Part shown: positions 11,579 to 22,443 of the stretch, piece by piece
Position numbering within the stretch: position 1 is the first letter of the stretch
Layout of the letters: the number at the start of each line of letters is the position of its first letter
From: Nectonema munidae
Lineage: Eukaryota; Nematomorpha; Nectonematoida; Nectonematidae
Direction: 5' to 3'
NCBI GenBank assembly: GCA_030549495.1
Contig: JAUIRK010000043.1
Location: 124,001 to 188,000, forward strand
Length of the DNA stretch: 64,000 nucleotides
Program-made: the position numbers and the translations under genes
Notes under the pieces: generated by a model
Database searches by the model: none
The model's input: only the letters and a program-made list of their open reading frames with translations
Told to the model about the DNA's origin: nothing

Positions 11579-12267
11579 TTAATATTTATAAATATTTTCA
11601 ATGTCATATATATATTAACTATGCTGAATCCATTGGCGATGTCCATTTTTTTATCAAAGCTGTCAAAAAATTGAATAGCCCATCTCAAAAAGGAACTTTT
11701 CATTTAAATAATTACCTAAAATTTTTTACACGTATATACCCATTTTCAACTATGCTGAATTCAGTGGTGATGTCTATTTTTAACAAAATCAATTGAAGCT
11801 GTCAAAAAATTTATTTATATATGACAGCCCATCTCAAAAAGGAACTTATTATCTAAAGTTTTTTACACATATATACCCATTTTCAACTATGCTGAATTCA
11901 GTTGTGATGTCTATTTTTAACAAAATCAATCGAAGCTGTCAAAAAATTGATTTATATATGATAGCCCATCTCAAATAATTTCTTAACGTTTTTTACACAT
12001 ATATACCCATTTTCAGGTATGCTGAATTCAGTGGTGATGTTTATTTTTAACAAAATCAATCAAAGCTGTCAAAAAATTAATTTATATATGATAGCCCATC
12101 TCAAAAAGGAACTATTCAATAATTTTCTAAAGTTTTTTACGCATATATACCCATTTTCAACTACATTAAAAATATTTATAAAAACTTATTAATATCTGAG
12201 TAAAATAGGGGAGGCACTTTACGCCCCCAGCACTTGAACGGACAAATTTAGCGCAGCACTAATAGGG
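11579..12267 (-). mobile_element. piggyBac-like copy P2, rearranged: two left ends head to head
   Basis: The right-hand boundary is a proper left end in reverse: GCACTAATAGGG at 12256-12267, then TTAA at 12268-12271. The array inside, however, runs forward, the opposite of its orientation relative to the end in P1, P4 and P5. On the far side (11579-11640) is left-end inner sequence in forward orientation, without its terminal 100 bases. The structure is thus left-inner, array 1 (about four units, with GCTGAATTCAG at 11754, 11891 and 12025), then inverted left end. It lies inside the Tigger transposase gene that continues at 12272. Confidence 0.75.
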
Positions 12268-12271
12268 TTAA

Positions 12272-13136
12272 CATACGAGTGGTTTATTGACGCTTTGGCT
12301 AGAGGGCTACGAGTCAGTGGTCCAATTCTCAAAACTAAACTTTGCTCAACTTAAACTTTGCTGAAGAACTCGGAAAAACGGATTTTAAAACTTCAAATGG
12401 TTTGCTGGATAGCTTTATTTGTAAAAATAACATTGTTTATGGTAATATGACAGGCGAAAGAGCTTATGTTTTTCAATCAACAGTTGAAGAATGGAAGAAA
12501 AAGCTCGAAAAACTTTGTGATGGATATATGGAAGAAGACATTTTTAACATGGACGAAACTGGAATTTTTTTAGTTACACAACAAAAAAATGTTTCATTTA
12601 GAAGGTAAAAAACATTTTAAACAGTTTAATTTTTATACTTTTTGTTAATTTTTAGGGGAAGAGTGTCCAGGTGGAAAGAGATCTAAAGAAAGAAAAACAG
12701 TAGCACTCTGTGCCAGTAAGACTGGACAAAAAAATCAAACCATTAGTGATTGCAAAATCAAAATCCCCTAGATTCTTTTCAAAGATAAAATTAATCTCAT
12801 TACCAGTAGTCTACAAATTTAATGAAAAAGCTTGGATGACTGAAGAGATCTTTGGAGAATGGCTGCAAAATTTTAATAGAAAAATAAGAATCAAAAAAAG
12901 GAATGTTCTTTTATTCATCGACAATGCTCCTTCCTATCCAAACTCAAACTCAGTAACGTTAAAATACAGTTTTTCCCACTAAAACATGTTGTGAAACCCA
13001 ACTAATGGACCAAGGAATAATTTTATTTTCTTCATAATATTTTAATGCTTTTCTTCACCCTGTTTTAGACGACCACCTGTCAAATGCGATCATGATTAAG
13101 TCTTCCCTTGAATAGTCGCTTAATAAAGGTTTGACG
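12272..13136 (+). mobile_element. Tigger (pogo) element, right part
   Basis: The element runs from the P2 insertion point to GGTTTGACG at 13136, followed by TA, the normal Tigger right end (complement of CAGTCAAACC). It contains most of a transposase gene from about residue 110 on. Its left part is missing upstream of P2, where no CENP-B helix-turn-helix sequence is found. Confidence 0.75.
12274..13040 (+). pseudogene. Tigger-like DDE transposase, broken
   Basis: From 12274 the plus strand reads YEWFIDALARGLRVSGPIL, then after a frame change LNFAEELGKTDFKTSNG, the second half of the CENP-B type DNA-binding domain. Next comes DIFNMDETGIF (near 12545), the first catalytic Asp of the DDE_1 domain, then KPLVIAKSKSPRFF and WMTEEIFGEWL, then NVLLFIDNAPSYP (near 12920) with the second Asp in IDNAPS, and near 13010 LMDQGII, which precedes the last acid. 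All blocks are those of TIGD4/TIGD6-type proteins. At least three frame changes and a stop separate them. TTAA of the P2 insertion falls within the codons just before YEWF. Confidence 0.85.
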
Positions 13137-13299
13137 TACTTTTTTTGAAATGTTCGTATTTATATTCGAATACAATGCTTAGAAAATGAAAGTAAGCGTA
13201 TTCTTATTAGAATACCATCACTATAATCTCATTGCAGGAATACTTTCATAAATATTGACGAGTAGTTCAGTAACTTTCAAAAATGAGATCGATATATAA

Positions 13300-13760
13300 T
13301 AATACCTACACTCAGAGAGTCTGTAGAACGTATACTTACACAATTTGCTCAAAATCCAGCCTTCCGTTTGGCAGCCGTACTGCATCCAAGATTTAAACTC
13401 CCGTGGTGTACGCTAGGAAACGAGTTACAAGCAAACTCCTCCTCAGAAGAAAACTAGACTATTCTGGTTTATGTCTGATATTGCTCAACCATCTCGTGAC
13501 ACAGAATCTTCTAAATGTGAGTCGCAAAGTTAATTTTCTTCTCTTGCATTACTGGAGAATTGAAACCTCTAGACCAAGGAACTGGAGCATGCAACGCGTA
13601 TTGGCGCAATTACCTCAACATTATCTGGGCATACCGGCAAAATCAGCAGCCGGTCATTTAGTATTGATGGACGTATCTTTCTACCTGATGGAAATCGTCT
13701 TTCAGATTAAACATTTAAAAGTTTAATGATTGCAAAGGTTAATGGACATTTTTGCAAATA
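13300..13760 (+). pseudogene. hAT transposase C-terminal fragment (ZBED type)
   Basis: ESVERILTQFAQNPAFRLAA and LHPRFKLPWC (near 13375) match the block before the hAT dimerisation domain. Then LPQHYLGIPAKSAA (near 13620) matches YLGIPATSAASER, and in the next frame FSIDGRIFLPDGNRLSD matches FS.AG.I....R..L. Two frame changes are seen. The surroundings (13140-13290 and 13860-13990) are rich in ATTCGAATAC and ATTCATATTC motifs, probably the remains of the element's ends. Confidence 0.75.
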
Positions 13761-14242
13761 AGCTATTGCATGAAATTAGGTGCGTATTAGCATGAGAATT
13801 TTGTGTGAAATAAAGTTTTGAGTAAAATTTGGCATTACTTATCTTGCATTGCATTTGGAAACTACTAAACTAAGTATTCTCAAGAGTATTCATTTACTTT
13901 CTAATATTATTTATATTCATATTCGAATACTTCTCAAACGGGTGCTAATTATATTCGTATTCATATTCACCAATTCTGAAATATTCATATTCCCATATTT
14001 TTTTAACTATTTACACTATGTCTGATCCATGCACAGTAAATCGAACTTGCTCACTTTGATTCGTAAAATATTTTTGTCACTCTCGATTTAAATCGCGGTT
14101 ACTGTTTAACTTTGGGTGGTCATATATTTTTTTTTATCATTTTTGAAAAATTTTCGTTCCATTTAGCAAATGAACCTTTCTCTATTTCATCATGACGATA
14201 TTTTTGTCAATGAATACTACATTTGAATGTGGTTGAGGTGGT
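13761..14242. other. Intergenic, hAT-end-like motifs only
   Basis: Holds the ATTCGTATTCATATTC-rich stretch (13915-13995) that probably belonged to the hAT fragment upstream; otherwise nothing recognised. Confidence 0.4.
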
Positions 14243-14545
14243 TATATATATACTATTTTTACTTCAAAATTGCCTTTTTTTAGTTCGAAATTGTCTTTTT
14301 TCAATTCTAATTTATCTTTTTTAAGTTCTAAATTGTCTTTTTTCAAATCTAAATAGTCTTTTTTCAATTCTAATTTGTCTTTTTAAGTCCTAAATTGTCT
14401 TTTATCAATTTTATTTTGGATTTTAAAAAGAATGTTTAGAATTTAAAAAAGACAAATTTAAATTTAAAAAAGACAAATTAGAATTGAAAAAAAACAATTC
14501 TAGAACAAAAAAATAATTTATAAGTAAAAATGGTATATATAGATA
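14243..14545. repeat. Palindromic repeat built from ~23-bp subrepeats
   Basis: The left arm begins TATATATATACTATTTTTAC and the right arm ends GTAAAAATGGTATATATAG, its imperfect complement. The left arm holds about six copies of a unit like TTCTAAATTGTCTTTTTTCA; the right arm holds complementary units like AAAAAAGACAAATTAGAATT. The whole could fold into a long hairpin. It looks like a foldback-type MITE. No clear target duplication was found. Confidence 0.7.
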
Positions 14546-15057
14546 TTTTGACTTTTATATATTTAAGCCCAATCGATAAAATAATTTTCTTTCTTGATAT
14601 AATAATGATTTTATCCATCTTATAAATAGGGATGGGACCAAATTTCTACTTAAAGAAGCCTCAGATCATGTTCGATAAAAGCTAACAAAATTTAAATTTA
14701 TAAATGTTTATGAAATTTTTCAATAATAACCCTATGGGTGCGTTATATATTATAATATATTTAATGTTAATTCAACAAAAAAATTTCTATAAAAATTGTA
14801 TGATGACATGATGAAAAATATGTCTGCGGGTGCAACTTCAACAAAACCGAGTACTTTTGGCGCTCATTGGTTTAATTCTTGTTCCTTCGTTTAATAATTA
14901 AAGAGACAGCATTGAGCTATATATTTCAATAGGACATATATTGTTTTGCTTACAAATTCGCTATCAACTTGTAGTCTGCACTTCATTTCTCTTATAATTT
15001 ATTTGGTATCTAATCATGTTCTTCATTCTAAACTGATCCTAACCAATCCTTTTTCAA
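14546..15057. other. Intergenic, nothing recognised
   Basis: AT-rich. The open stretch at 14946-15182 overlaps the inverted-repeat arm that follows and has no known motif. Confidence 0.4.
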
Positions 15058-15534
15058 AATTCGTGTTCGTCATGAAATCATTCATAATCCTCTTTTTTCA
15101 AACAAAAAGTTTTCCGCCTTCATCATCTAAAACAAACAAACAAGTTCAAAAGCCCAAACATAATACAATAATTAACTTTTAAAAACTTATTTTTCTTCTA
15201 TGTAATTTCATGTTATTTTGAATAAATTCTTCTTCTTCTTCTTCTTCTTCTAATTTTTTTCTTCTTCAATACAAAACCTTTGAAATCGATTAAATTCTGA
15301 GTTAAATAAATTTCTGAAAAAGGTTTTTCGAACATAGATTGCATAAAATGAATTTCTGATGAAAGTAGAGCTACCATAAGAAACTTATTTGCAATTCTTT
15401 GTTTGCTCCATATGTTAATTATTGTATTATTGTTTGGATTTTGAACTTATTTGTTTGTTTTAGATGATAAAGGTGGAAAACTTTTTGTTTGAAAAATAAT
15501 GATTATGAATGATTTCATGACGAACACGAATTTT
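15058..15534. repeat. ~120-bp inverted repeat with 236-bp spacer
   Basis: The arm 15058-15176 and the arm 15413-15534 are reverse complements at roughly nine bases in ten, by eye. Shared blocks include GTTAATTATTGTATTAT and GGATTATGAATGATTTCATG. In the right arm TTGTTTGTTTTAG precedes ATGATAAAGGTGG, which looks like a splice acceptor, and the same block is kept in the left arm. An ORF of 41 codons follows the right arm (15551-15676). A CTT microsatellite lies in the spacer. Confidence 0.7.
15227..15250. repeat. (TTC)8 microsatellite
   Basis: Eight perfect TTC units inside the spacer of the inverted repeat. Confidence 0.95.
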
Positions 15535-15550
15535 TCGTTCAGAGTTCACA

Positions 15551-15676
15551 ATGAAACTTAATTACACATTTTACACAAAGTTGAAAGAAGACTGTAACGT
15601 ATTGATGGAATCCAAAAGGCCAATAAACCGCTTCAATGAATCAACATCAGGAGATGAACAAAAAATTAAAATGTAA
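15551..15676 (+). CDS. Short hypothetical ORF, possible terminal exon
   Basis: Forty-one codons, ATG to TAA, protein starting MKLNYTFYTKLKEDCNVLME and ending charged. Not recognised. It stands about 80 bases after a good acceptor-like TTTGTTTGTTTTAG (15450-15463), but the frame back to that site is closed by a stop, so an exon reading through from the acceptor is not supported. It may be chance. Confidence 0.15.
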   Translation: MKLNYTFYTKLKEDCNVLMESKRPINRFNESTSGDEQKIKM

Positions 15677-16129
15677 AAAAAATAAATAAATTAAAATTAT
15701 ACATATTTTCAAAACTATTACACAACTATTATTAGAAACATTACAAATTTTTACAATTACAATAACAATTAATATACAAATATATAAATATGGAAAGAAA
15801 ATGACAGAACAAATCAAATATTAATATGGATTTTAAAAATCTTAATTACTCATGAATTGACATGAAAAACATTCCTGAACATCGCAATTAAATATATAAT
15901 TATCTATATATACACTTCTCATATGTTTTTTAAAAGAACTAATATTTAAATGAAGAATATCAACTAAATAAATATTGGTATATTCCAGAATTCAGAAAGT
16001 TTAACTTTCAATGTTTGATATAGCTTTGAACTCTTATAATAAGAGACAAGAGTTAGATTTTTATAAAGCAAATCATATTTAATATTACTGAAGTTGAAAT
16101 CGAGAGTTTTATGGAATATTTTTAGTAGT
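15677..16129. other. Intergenic, nothing recognised
   Basis: AT-rich without ORF. A short GATA repeat (AGATAGATAGATAGAT) is at 16155-16170, at the edge of the LINE fragment. Confidence 0.4.
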
Positions 16130-16870
16130 TAATGTTTCAGAAGTTTAAACAAAAAGATAGATAGATAGATTTATAAAGATCATTTATTTTAAGTATTTTG
16201 CTTTCAAAGAACAAATTACTTCTGTGTGATAGATAGTGAATCCAAACATAAGTCTCAATGCTTTTTTTTTGTGTTTAGGTCAGAATAGATTAATTTGAAA
16301 CCCCAAACAATAATTAACATATGGAGCAAAAAAAGAATTGTAAATTAGTTTCTTAACTTGGAAACGAAGAGAGTTTTTCAATCTTTTCAAGATTCCACTG
16401 ACTGGAGATTTTGTTATTAACAAAATTCACATGTCCAGTCCATTTAAGCTTACTATCTATTACTACAGGCAGCAACTGAAAATTATTATCAACAACTTCA
16501 AAAATAAGGTTATCCAGACTAAAACTTAAATGACTAGCATTACAGAATGGCATCGAGTTTGACTTTTTTTATTGATAACCATGCCATTATTATTACACCA
16601 ATCGAAAAGACTTTGTAGTTCATTATTAAAGAAGCTCTCTGAAATCGATTCATCTGAAGGGGAAAAATGAATATTTACAGTGAGGTCGTCGACAAAACTA
16701 AAGTATTTCATTTTACTATTTGTATAATTTAGATCATTAATAAAAACTAAAAAAAGTAAGGACCAAAAAATAGAACCTTGGCGTACTCCAGTAGTTATAG
16801 GCATTGCTTTAGAGAAGACTCCTTCAATAGAAACTGTCAAATCATTTCCTGATTATTTTCTCATGCCATC
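16130..16870 (-). pseudogene. Non-LTR (LINE) reverse transcriptase fragment
   Basis: The minus strand carries the middle and end of a LINE reverse transcriptase. TGVRQGSIFWSLLFLVFIND (near 16780) is the G.PQGS..GPLLF block and YFSFVDDLTV (near 16700) the catalytic F.DD box, with both Asp kept. WCNNNGMVINKKK follows. In the next frame come MPFCNASHLSFSLDNL and DSKLKWTGHVNFV, then pieces near 16200 (ETYVWIHYLSHRSNLFF) typical of the C-terminal thumb. Endonuclease and 5' part are absent: a usual 5'-truncated insertion. Frame changes at about 16550 and 16350. Confidence 0.85.
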
Positions 16871-17344
16871 TTACTAGACTGATGTTGAAATTAAAGGTAA
16901 AAATTGGAAAACGCTTAGACTTGAAGATAATAAAATTACATCTTTAAATAAATCAACCCAATAAAGTATTTCAAAATCTTCTACAATTAAAAATTGGAAT
17001 CAAGTAAACAAACTTAATTTTTTTTAAATATAAAGTACACAAAAACATTGGATGACAAAAAACCTACTCAACTTGATTAAAAAAGAAAGGGAGATGATAT
17101 ATTAATGACGAAGAGTACTCGTTATTCATATTTTTGCTACACTCCCATTACTCCCCCACCCCGATCATGGCTATGTCTATGGCTACAATATAATACCTAT
17201 CTATGTCATGGGTTGTTTACGACGTAATGAAGAAAGAAATGAGAAAGAGTCTTCAAGTTGTCAAAAATATACTTCAAATTTTCACACTATTCTGCTTATA
17301 AATTTTTTTATAGAAAATATTCGCACAAATCTCTACATTTTAGG
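16871..17344. other. Intergenic, nothing recognised
   Basis: AT-rich, no ORF or repeat recognised. Confidence 0.4.
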
Positions 17345-17585
17345 TTTGATGAATGTTTGGAAAATGCATAAATAATCACAGGAAATATATTAAAAGCAAA
17401 AAAATATGCACTTTTTTTTTATTAAAATTCAAGGAAATAGATTTATTCTTTGACTTAAGGCATCTCCCAGCTTTACTCTTTTTATTCACCAATCATAAAA
17501 AAAATATATGCGTTTTATTTGTGCAATACTTTGGCATTTCAAAGCATTCATCTTATGGTTGCCAGAATGTTCAAGGAAATTGAGC
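17345..17585 (+). repeat. Diverged repeat shared with 34399-34605
   Basis: The 76-codon ORF beginning at 17353 (with CTFFLLKFKEIDLF) is similar in DNA and protein to the minus-strand ORF at 34399-34590 (HFFLLKFKEVDIYL). The stretch CACTTTTTTTTTATTAAAAT is nearly the same in both. Two diverged copies of one element, or of one exon, are present. I do not recognise the protein. Confidence 0.5.
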
Positions 17586-18141
17586 GTTGATTCAACTTTC
17601 CACTCCAAAATGGAAAGGTAGAATAGAACAGCTTTGCATAATAAGAGTCAACTTGCTCTAGCATGGTATCCACGATGTACAAATATTTTCCATTTATATC
17701 AAGCAGTGATGAAGGAATTTTCTAGACCGATTTATTTTAATTCCTTCTTTTGAAATTTTTTACAGTCAACTCTCTTTACATGAAATAATTTTAAGCTACC
17801 TTTACCTTCACTTGGACAAATCTTTGTTTCTTAAGTTTACTAGTTTCCATGTCTAGAATTATATTAATGTAAATTACATATCCTTACAGTGAATCAGGGC
17901 TTTTTTAACATTAATAGTGTAGGTTGGACCTTTCACTGAAAGAAATTAAACCACAGCTAAAAATATTATCCATATAGATATATTTTTAGCGTTTTTATAA
18001 GAAAATTTATAAGAGGTTATAATTTTCAATGGTTCTCACCCTCTACAAATCTCTAACGTGTTTTTTAATTTGAATCTGCCTTGATAAATTTTTAAAGTAG
18101 ATGTTATCAATTTTCATAAAATAAGGTAATTGTTTAGAGTC
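17586..18141. other. Intergenic, nothing recognised
   Basis: No ORF, repeat or motif recognised. Confidence 0.4.
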
Positions 18142-18728
18142 CAGTGGTTCCCAACCTTTTTTAGTATGCGGCACCTTGGCGAGCCTTTTAAAAATTCCTA
18201 GCACCCTTTGAGGTAAAACTTATTTAAAATTTCCATAGTTTTTTTATTATAATTTTTTTTATTTCTATATCTGCATTGATGCAACAATACCTTATATAGA
18301 GATCATATAAAAAAAATATACTGATCCTGCTATCACAGAAAATATAATAATACAAATATGTAATAATTATAACAAATATAAAAAATTGTAAATATTGGAC
18401 ACTTTATTGTTGATTTTTGCTAACTAGTTTCGGAGTATAAACTCCTTTTTCAAAGCAAATATATGAATTATAAAATAATGAGAATGAGATGTAAAGGTAA
18501 TCCTAAACTATAAAAATTATATATATAATATTATATAGAAAACTATAAAAAAATTTTACAATTTTTTATATTTGTTATAGTTATTTCACGTCAATGGGCA
18601 TATCTGTCAAAGATTTTATTCCCAAATATGTAATGTTAAGTTTTAAAGTAGTTGCACAATTTTGACGGCAAACTTAAAAAATCTTAGGGCACCCTTTAGT
18701 GCCGCGACACACCGGTTGGGAATCACTG
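18142..18728. mobile_element. hAT-type MITE with a nested element
   Basis: The left end CAGTGGTTCCCAACCTTTTT and the right end (complement CAGTGATTCCCAACCGGTG) form terminal repeats of the kind seen in hAT MITEs. Flanks GTTTAGAG (18132-18139) and GTTTAGAC (18729-18736) match at seven of eight, with two extra bases on the left. A smaller element is nested inside at 18369-18579. Confidence 0.75.
18369..18579. mobile_element. ~210-bp element with ~24-bp terminal inverted repeats
   Basis: Starts ATAACAAATATAAAAAATTG and ends with its complement CAATTTTTTATATTTGTTAT. It lies within the hAT MITE, so it arrived later. Class not known. Confidence 0.6.
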
Positions 18729-18736
18729 GTTTAGAC

Positions 18737-19629
18737 ACTTCAGTAGACTTTTAAAGTATTGACTTTTTAGATAACAAAATAGATTATGCATGATGATGTT
18801 TTGAATGTATGTACCTCATATAAACACGTATGCAACAAATTTTGATTCACAATTAAAATTTACTTTCTCACTAATGAGTAAGAAATAATAATTCTATATC
18901 TCATGGTTTGTCGAAAATAATATTAAATGGATAATTTTTTCAATTTTGAAAAATTTTGCGCTAACCTTTGCCCATTTGACTAGATAGCGATATAAAATCT
19001 TATTAGGAATACCCACTTTCTTTTTTGTCGTAACATGTGTGTTTTTATAGTTTTTTTTACTTCATTCCAAAATGAAAACAAGAAAAAATAGTGAATCGAA
19101 TAAAAACTGTGTCGATTTATTCAGCATCCACAATTTTTTTGCATATTTGACTCATATATTTTGTTATATGCATTTTCTTTTTGCACGAATTTATTATTGT
19201 TATTTTAAATAAATGAAATTGGAGAAAATTCCAATTAAGTGTTGAGGGAACAGGAACATGTATTTATCAAACTTTTTAAATTTTCGTTCTGATGAATTAA
19301 TGAATTATATTTGAAGAAATTATATTTGTTTCAAGAAACTTCGAACATCTTTTCAATGAGATTTTTGTACTTGTTTTTTCATAAAGTAAATGATTTTAAT
19401 CACGAATCACGCATAAAAGTTCTCTTTAACATCTAATTGAACTTCCTAAATTTTTATATCGGTAAATTTTTGGAAACTCAGGAATAACAAAAATTATAAT
19501 AAAACCAATATAAAAAATAGCAAATAATTTTTGACCAAATTTTGGCATAATTTATGTCATAGGTGGGCAATCTTTGCTAAATTGTGCGTTGGATTTTGTT
19601 GTAAAAGCGTGGCTACGGGTTAGTTGCTC
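18737..19629. other. Intergenic, nothing recognised
   Basis: AT-rich; no gene or repeat recognised. Confidence 0.4.
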
Positions 19630-20485
19630 TAATTACAAACCCTTGAATAAAAGTAACGGGAGCCAACGATATATTTAAAAAGTATAAATATTTTTTGATT
19701 GGAATATTTTTCGATTCTTTGATTACAGAATTTTTATTTCAGAATTTGTTTAAATATTAGGTATATTTTATGAATATGCAAAAAAAATGAGAAAAAAAAT
19801 ATAATTATTCATTTTACATGCTAAAATATAGTAAAAAATAGCAAAATTGTCCATATTGTTCCAAGGCTTATAAAAAAATTTTAGAAATTTTTTCAAAAAC
19901 GAAACGAAATGCAAAATGCAGGTAAAAGGATGCTCTTTAAGATAGGCATGGTTTTAAATGTTTTTAAAAAATTCTTGCTTAAAGTTATCTTTCAAAATTA
20001 AAATTTGTAAATTTTAACACAATTTTTTTTTAAAAATTGTTAAAATCAAAAATATATATCAAAAATTTTCAAAATTTTAAAATAAAATTTAGGCTATTTT
20101 GAATAAGTAAATGTAAAAATTACAAAAAAATAATTTTATTTTAATTAAAAAATCGCTTTAAAAATGTTAAGTTTTTTTGAACAAAAACTTTTTTAAAAAA
20201 AAATTAAATGAAATTTTTCCAATTTTCTTTCAGAAAATATTTTATTTATAAGTGTACTTTAATCCAATGTAAAAATTTAAAAAATTATTTTAACTTCTCG
20301 TAGGAAAAAATTTTGGGTGAAATTTTTATTTCAAGTACGGGTCTATGAACTTAATTTGAAGTCATTTCACCTACACCACATGAAAGTACTAACTAAATAA
20401 AGTAGATTAACATTTTATATCCTCAAAAAATCTTACTATGGAATAGAAACCATTGTAGTATACAGATTGGAGATGACAATTAAGT
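19630..20485 (+). repeat. Copy of the GGGAGCC repeat family (R3), diverged
   Basis: The left edge TAAAAGTAACGGGAGCCAAC, followed by GATATATTTAAAAAG, matches the family edge at 27441 and 39785. Near 20440-20485, TGGAATAGAAACCATTGTAG and TATACAGATTGGAGATGA match the minisatellite edge of the same family. The middle is diverged or different, so the span is an estimate. Confidence 0.45.
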
Positions 20486-21429
20486 TGTATGTTCAACCGT
20501 ACATGTGAATATTTAGTACATAATAAAGAAAAGTTCCTAAAACTTCATACAGAACAATATTTCTTCAATATTTGTGTGAGGCGCGTGTGAGAACCGAAAA
20601 TTAAAATTATTTTTTAAAAATCTACAAATAAATTTGAGTTTTTGTAGGAGAGGCGTTTATAATAAAAAAAAGAATATAAATTTATGAGGTTAATTATTAA
20701 GAAAAATTTAGTAAAACACATGTTTTGATCTTTTTCTCTTCTCATTTATTTTTAGTGAACTTATCAAATGCAATCCAAAATCTTTACTTTTTGAGCAATC
20801 AAAGTGTAAATTAAACCCGAACTTAAAATTTTGGAGAATAATTCAAAAGTTATAAGTAATATAAAAACGAAGGTTAATTTATAAAATACCGAAAACTAAA
20901 ATTATTTTATAAAAATCTACAAATAAATTTAGGTTCTGATAGTAGAGTAGTTTTATAATTGTGTTGGAAATTGTTACAGATAAAAGGTGAAAATTTTCAA
21001 AATGTAACAAGCGTTAAATTTCAAAATTAGCAAATATAAAAAATATGCATCTCTCATCTGCTAATTACGAAGAAAACTGAAAAATACAAAATTATAAAAA
21101 AAAATCCCATTTTATTTGTAATTACAATGGTAATGAAGCCCATTGAATATGTATCAATTTGATAGGATGCATGTTCGAATAATTCAAAAGTTATATTAAT
21201 AATTTTATCTAATTTATCAAGTTTTCATCCTTTTTTTCATCCACGTTCTCAATGGTAGTTTTCTAGAGTGAGTGAGTGAGAGAAATCTCTAAGCACTTTC
21301 CAGCGTTGGCTGATATGCTTGCTGTATTGCTATGATTTGGATGGCTTTGATTGGTTGTTTCTATGTGACGGAAATCGAATTAGTTGTTATGTTCTAAAAG
21401 AGCGACTAAAAAAGAAAAGAAATGTAGAA
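20486..21429. repeat. Non-coding stretch with ~295-bp direct repeat
   Basis: Blocks starting at about 20592 and 20887 share AAAATCTACAAATAAATTT and the flanking ACTAAAATTATTTT-like sequence. AATAATTCAAAAGTTAT occurs at about 20838 and 21179. So a segment of about 300 bp has been duplicated in tandem. No coding sequence seen. The end of the LINE 3' region (AGCACTTTCCAGCG, 21292) is at the right edge; a similar block is at 33280-33310. Confidence 0.45.
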
Positions 21430-22058
21430 GTGTTGTATTAAAGAGGTGATATGTGGAAGTAGGAGTTGGGTGATGGAGGAGTAAGATTTTGGTGTGCTTT
21501 AAGAATTCCTTCTATTGTGTTTATCAGGATTGAGAGTTCTTGGAGAATTGAAGGGTGATATAGAAAGTCATAAAGGGAGTTGGGGATTCCATTTAAATAT
21601 AAGTGGCAAAATTTGAGTACTTTGGTTCGCATGTTTTGAAAGATGGGGTATAGAAGGATGATGTGTATTGGGGTTTCTATTTCTGTGCAACCAAAACAGC
21701 AAAGTCGGTTGTTGTGTAGTTGGAACTTGTAAAAATAAGCATAAGTTGGGCAGTGAAAAGAGAGCCATCTAATTGTGTTGCGTGCGAGAAAAATGTTTTT
21801 ATTATTAATCGCAAAATTGATTAGAAGAGGAGAAATGTTGAGGGATGACCAATTGTTCAAGATGGATGTGTGTGTTGAAAATTTGATGCAGGATAGAAGT
21901 ATAGAGGGCACAATAATTGAGGTTGTGTTCGATGTGGATGTTTTGGATAATTGATCCACAATGTTGTTTTCGGTGCATGTAGAATGTCTGGGAGAACAGG
22001 TAATTGTGATGTTGAAATGTTGAGCGAGTCGGGTGAGTTTGGTGGATATGCTCTAACA
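21430..22058 (-). pseudogene. LINE A RNase H end and C-terminal region
   Basis: The open frame 21438-21959 (173 codons) starts with VDQLSK-like sequence, the end of RNase H (G...AD.LAK), and continues with NTIRWLSFHCPTYAYFYKFQ and RLCCFGCTEIETPIHIIL, matching the LINE block R.RTGH...Y....L.....C..C....E...H.L..CP, a Cys/His knuckle. It ends at 21438. The frame just upstream, to the MITE boundary at 22058, is shifted. Overlapping ORFs at 21568-21768 and 21805-22059 are shadows. Confidence 0.7.
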
Positions 22059-22435
22059 CAGTGGTCGGGAACCTATGGCTCGCGGGCCAGACATGGCTCT
22101 TTTGATGACTGCATCTGGCTCTCAGATAAATCAGGTGGCCTTCAGGATAAAGGGAGGTATTGCGATAATGTTTATCCTTCTTTTTGCCAATTCAACACTC
22201 TCTTAATTTCGTCATCATTACGAATCACGATGACACTAATAAAACTGATGATGATGCTTGGATAAAACAATTTTGTTTAAAATAAATTCAGAGTCTTATT
22301 ATACTATAAAATTGTTGGTCTTCTTTTTCCATTTAGTTGTAATCAGTATTTAAAAATATATATGGCTCTCAGAGGATTAGATTTTAAAATATGTCTTTTT
22401 TGGGCTCTTTTAGTTAAAAAGGTTCCCGGCCCCTG
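22059..22435. mobile_element. hAT MITE, 377 bp, perfect 8-bp target duplication
   Basis: Starts CAGTGGTCGGGAACC and ends with the complement of CAGGGGCCGGGAACC. CTCTAACA is found at 22051-22058 and 22436-22443. It lies in the RNase H gene of LINE A. A second copy, in reverse orientation, is at 33879-34262. The 104-codon ORF across it (21951-22265) is a chance frame. Confidence 0.95.
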
Positions 22436-22443
22436 CTCTAACA

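Noticed and set aside
21951-22265. 104-codon plus-strand ORF
   Set aside because: It runs from LINE A antisense into a hAT MITE; the matching frame in the other MITE copy (34050-34301) is shared because the MITE DNA is shared, not because of coding.
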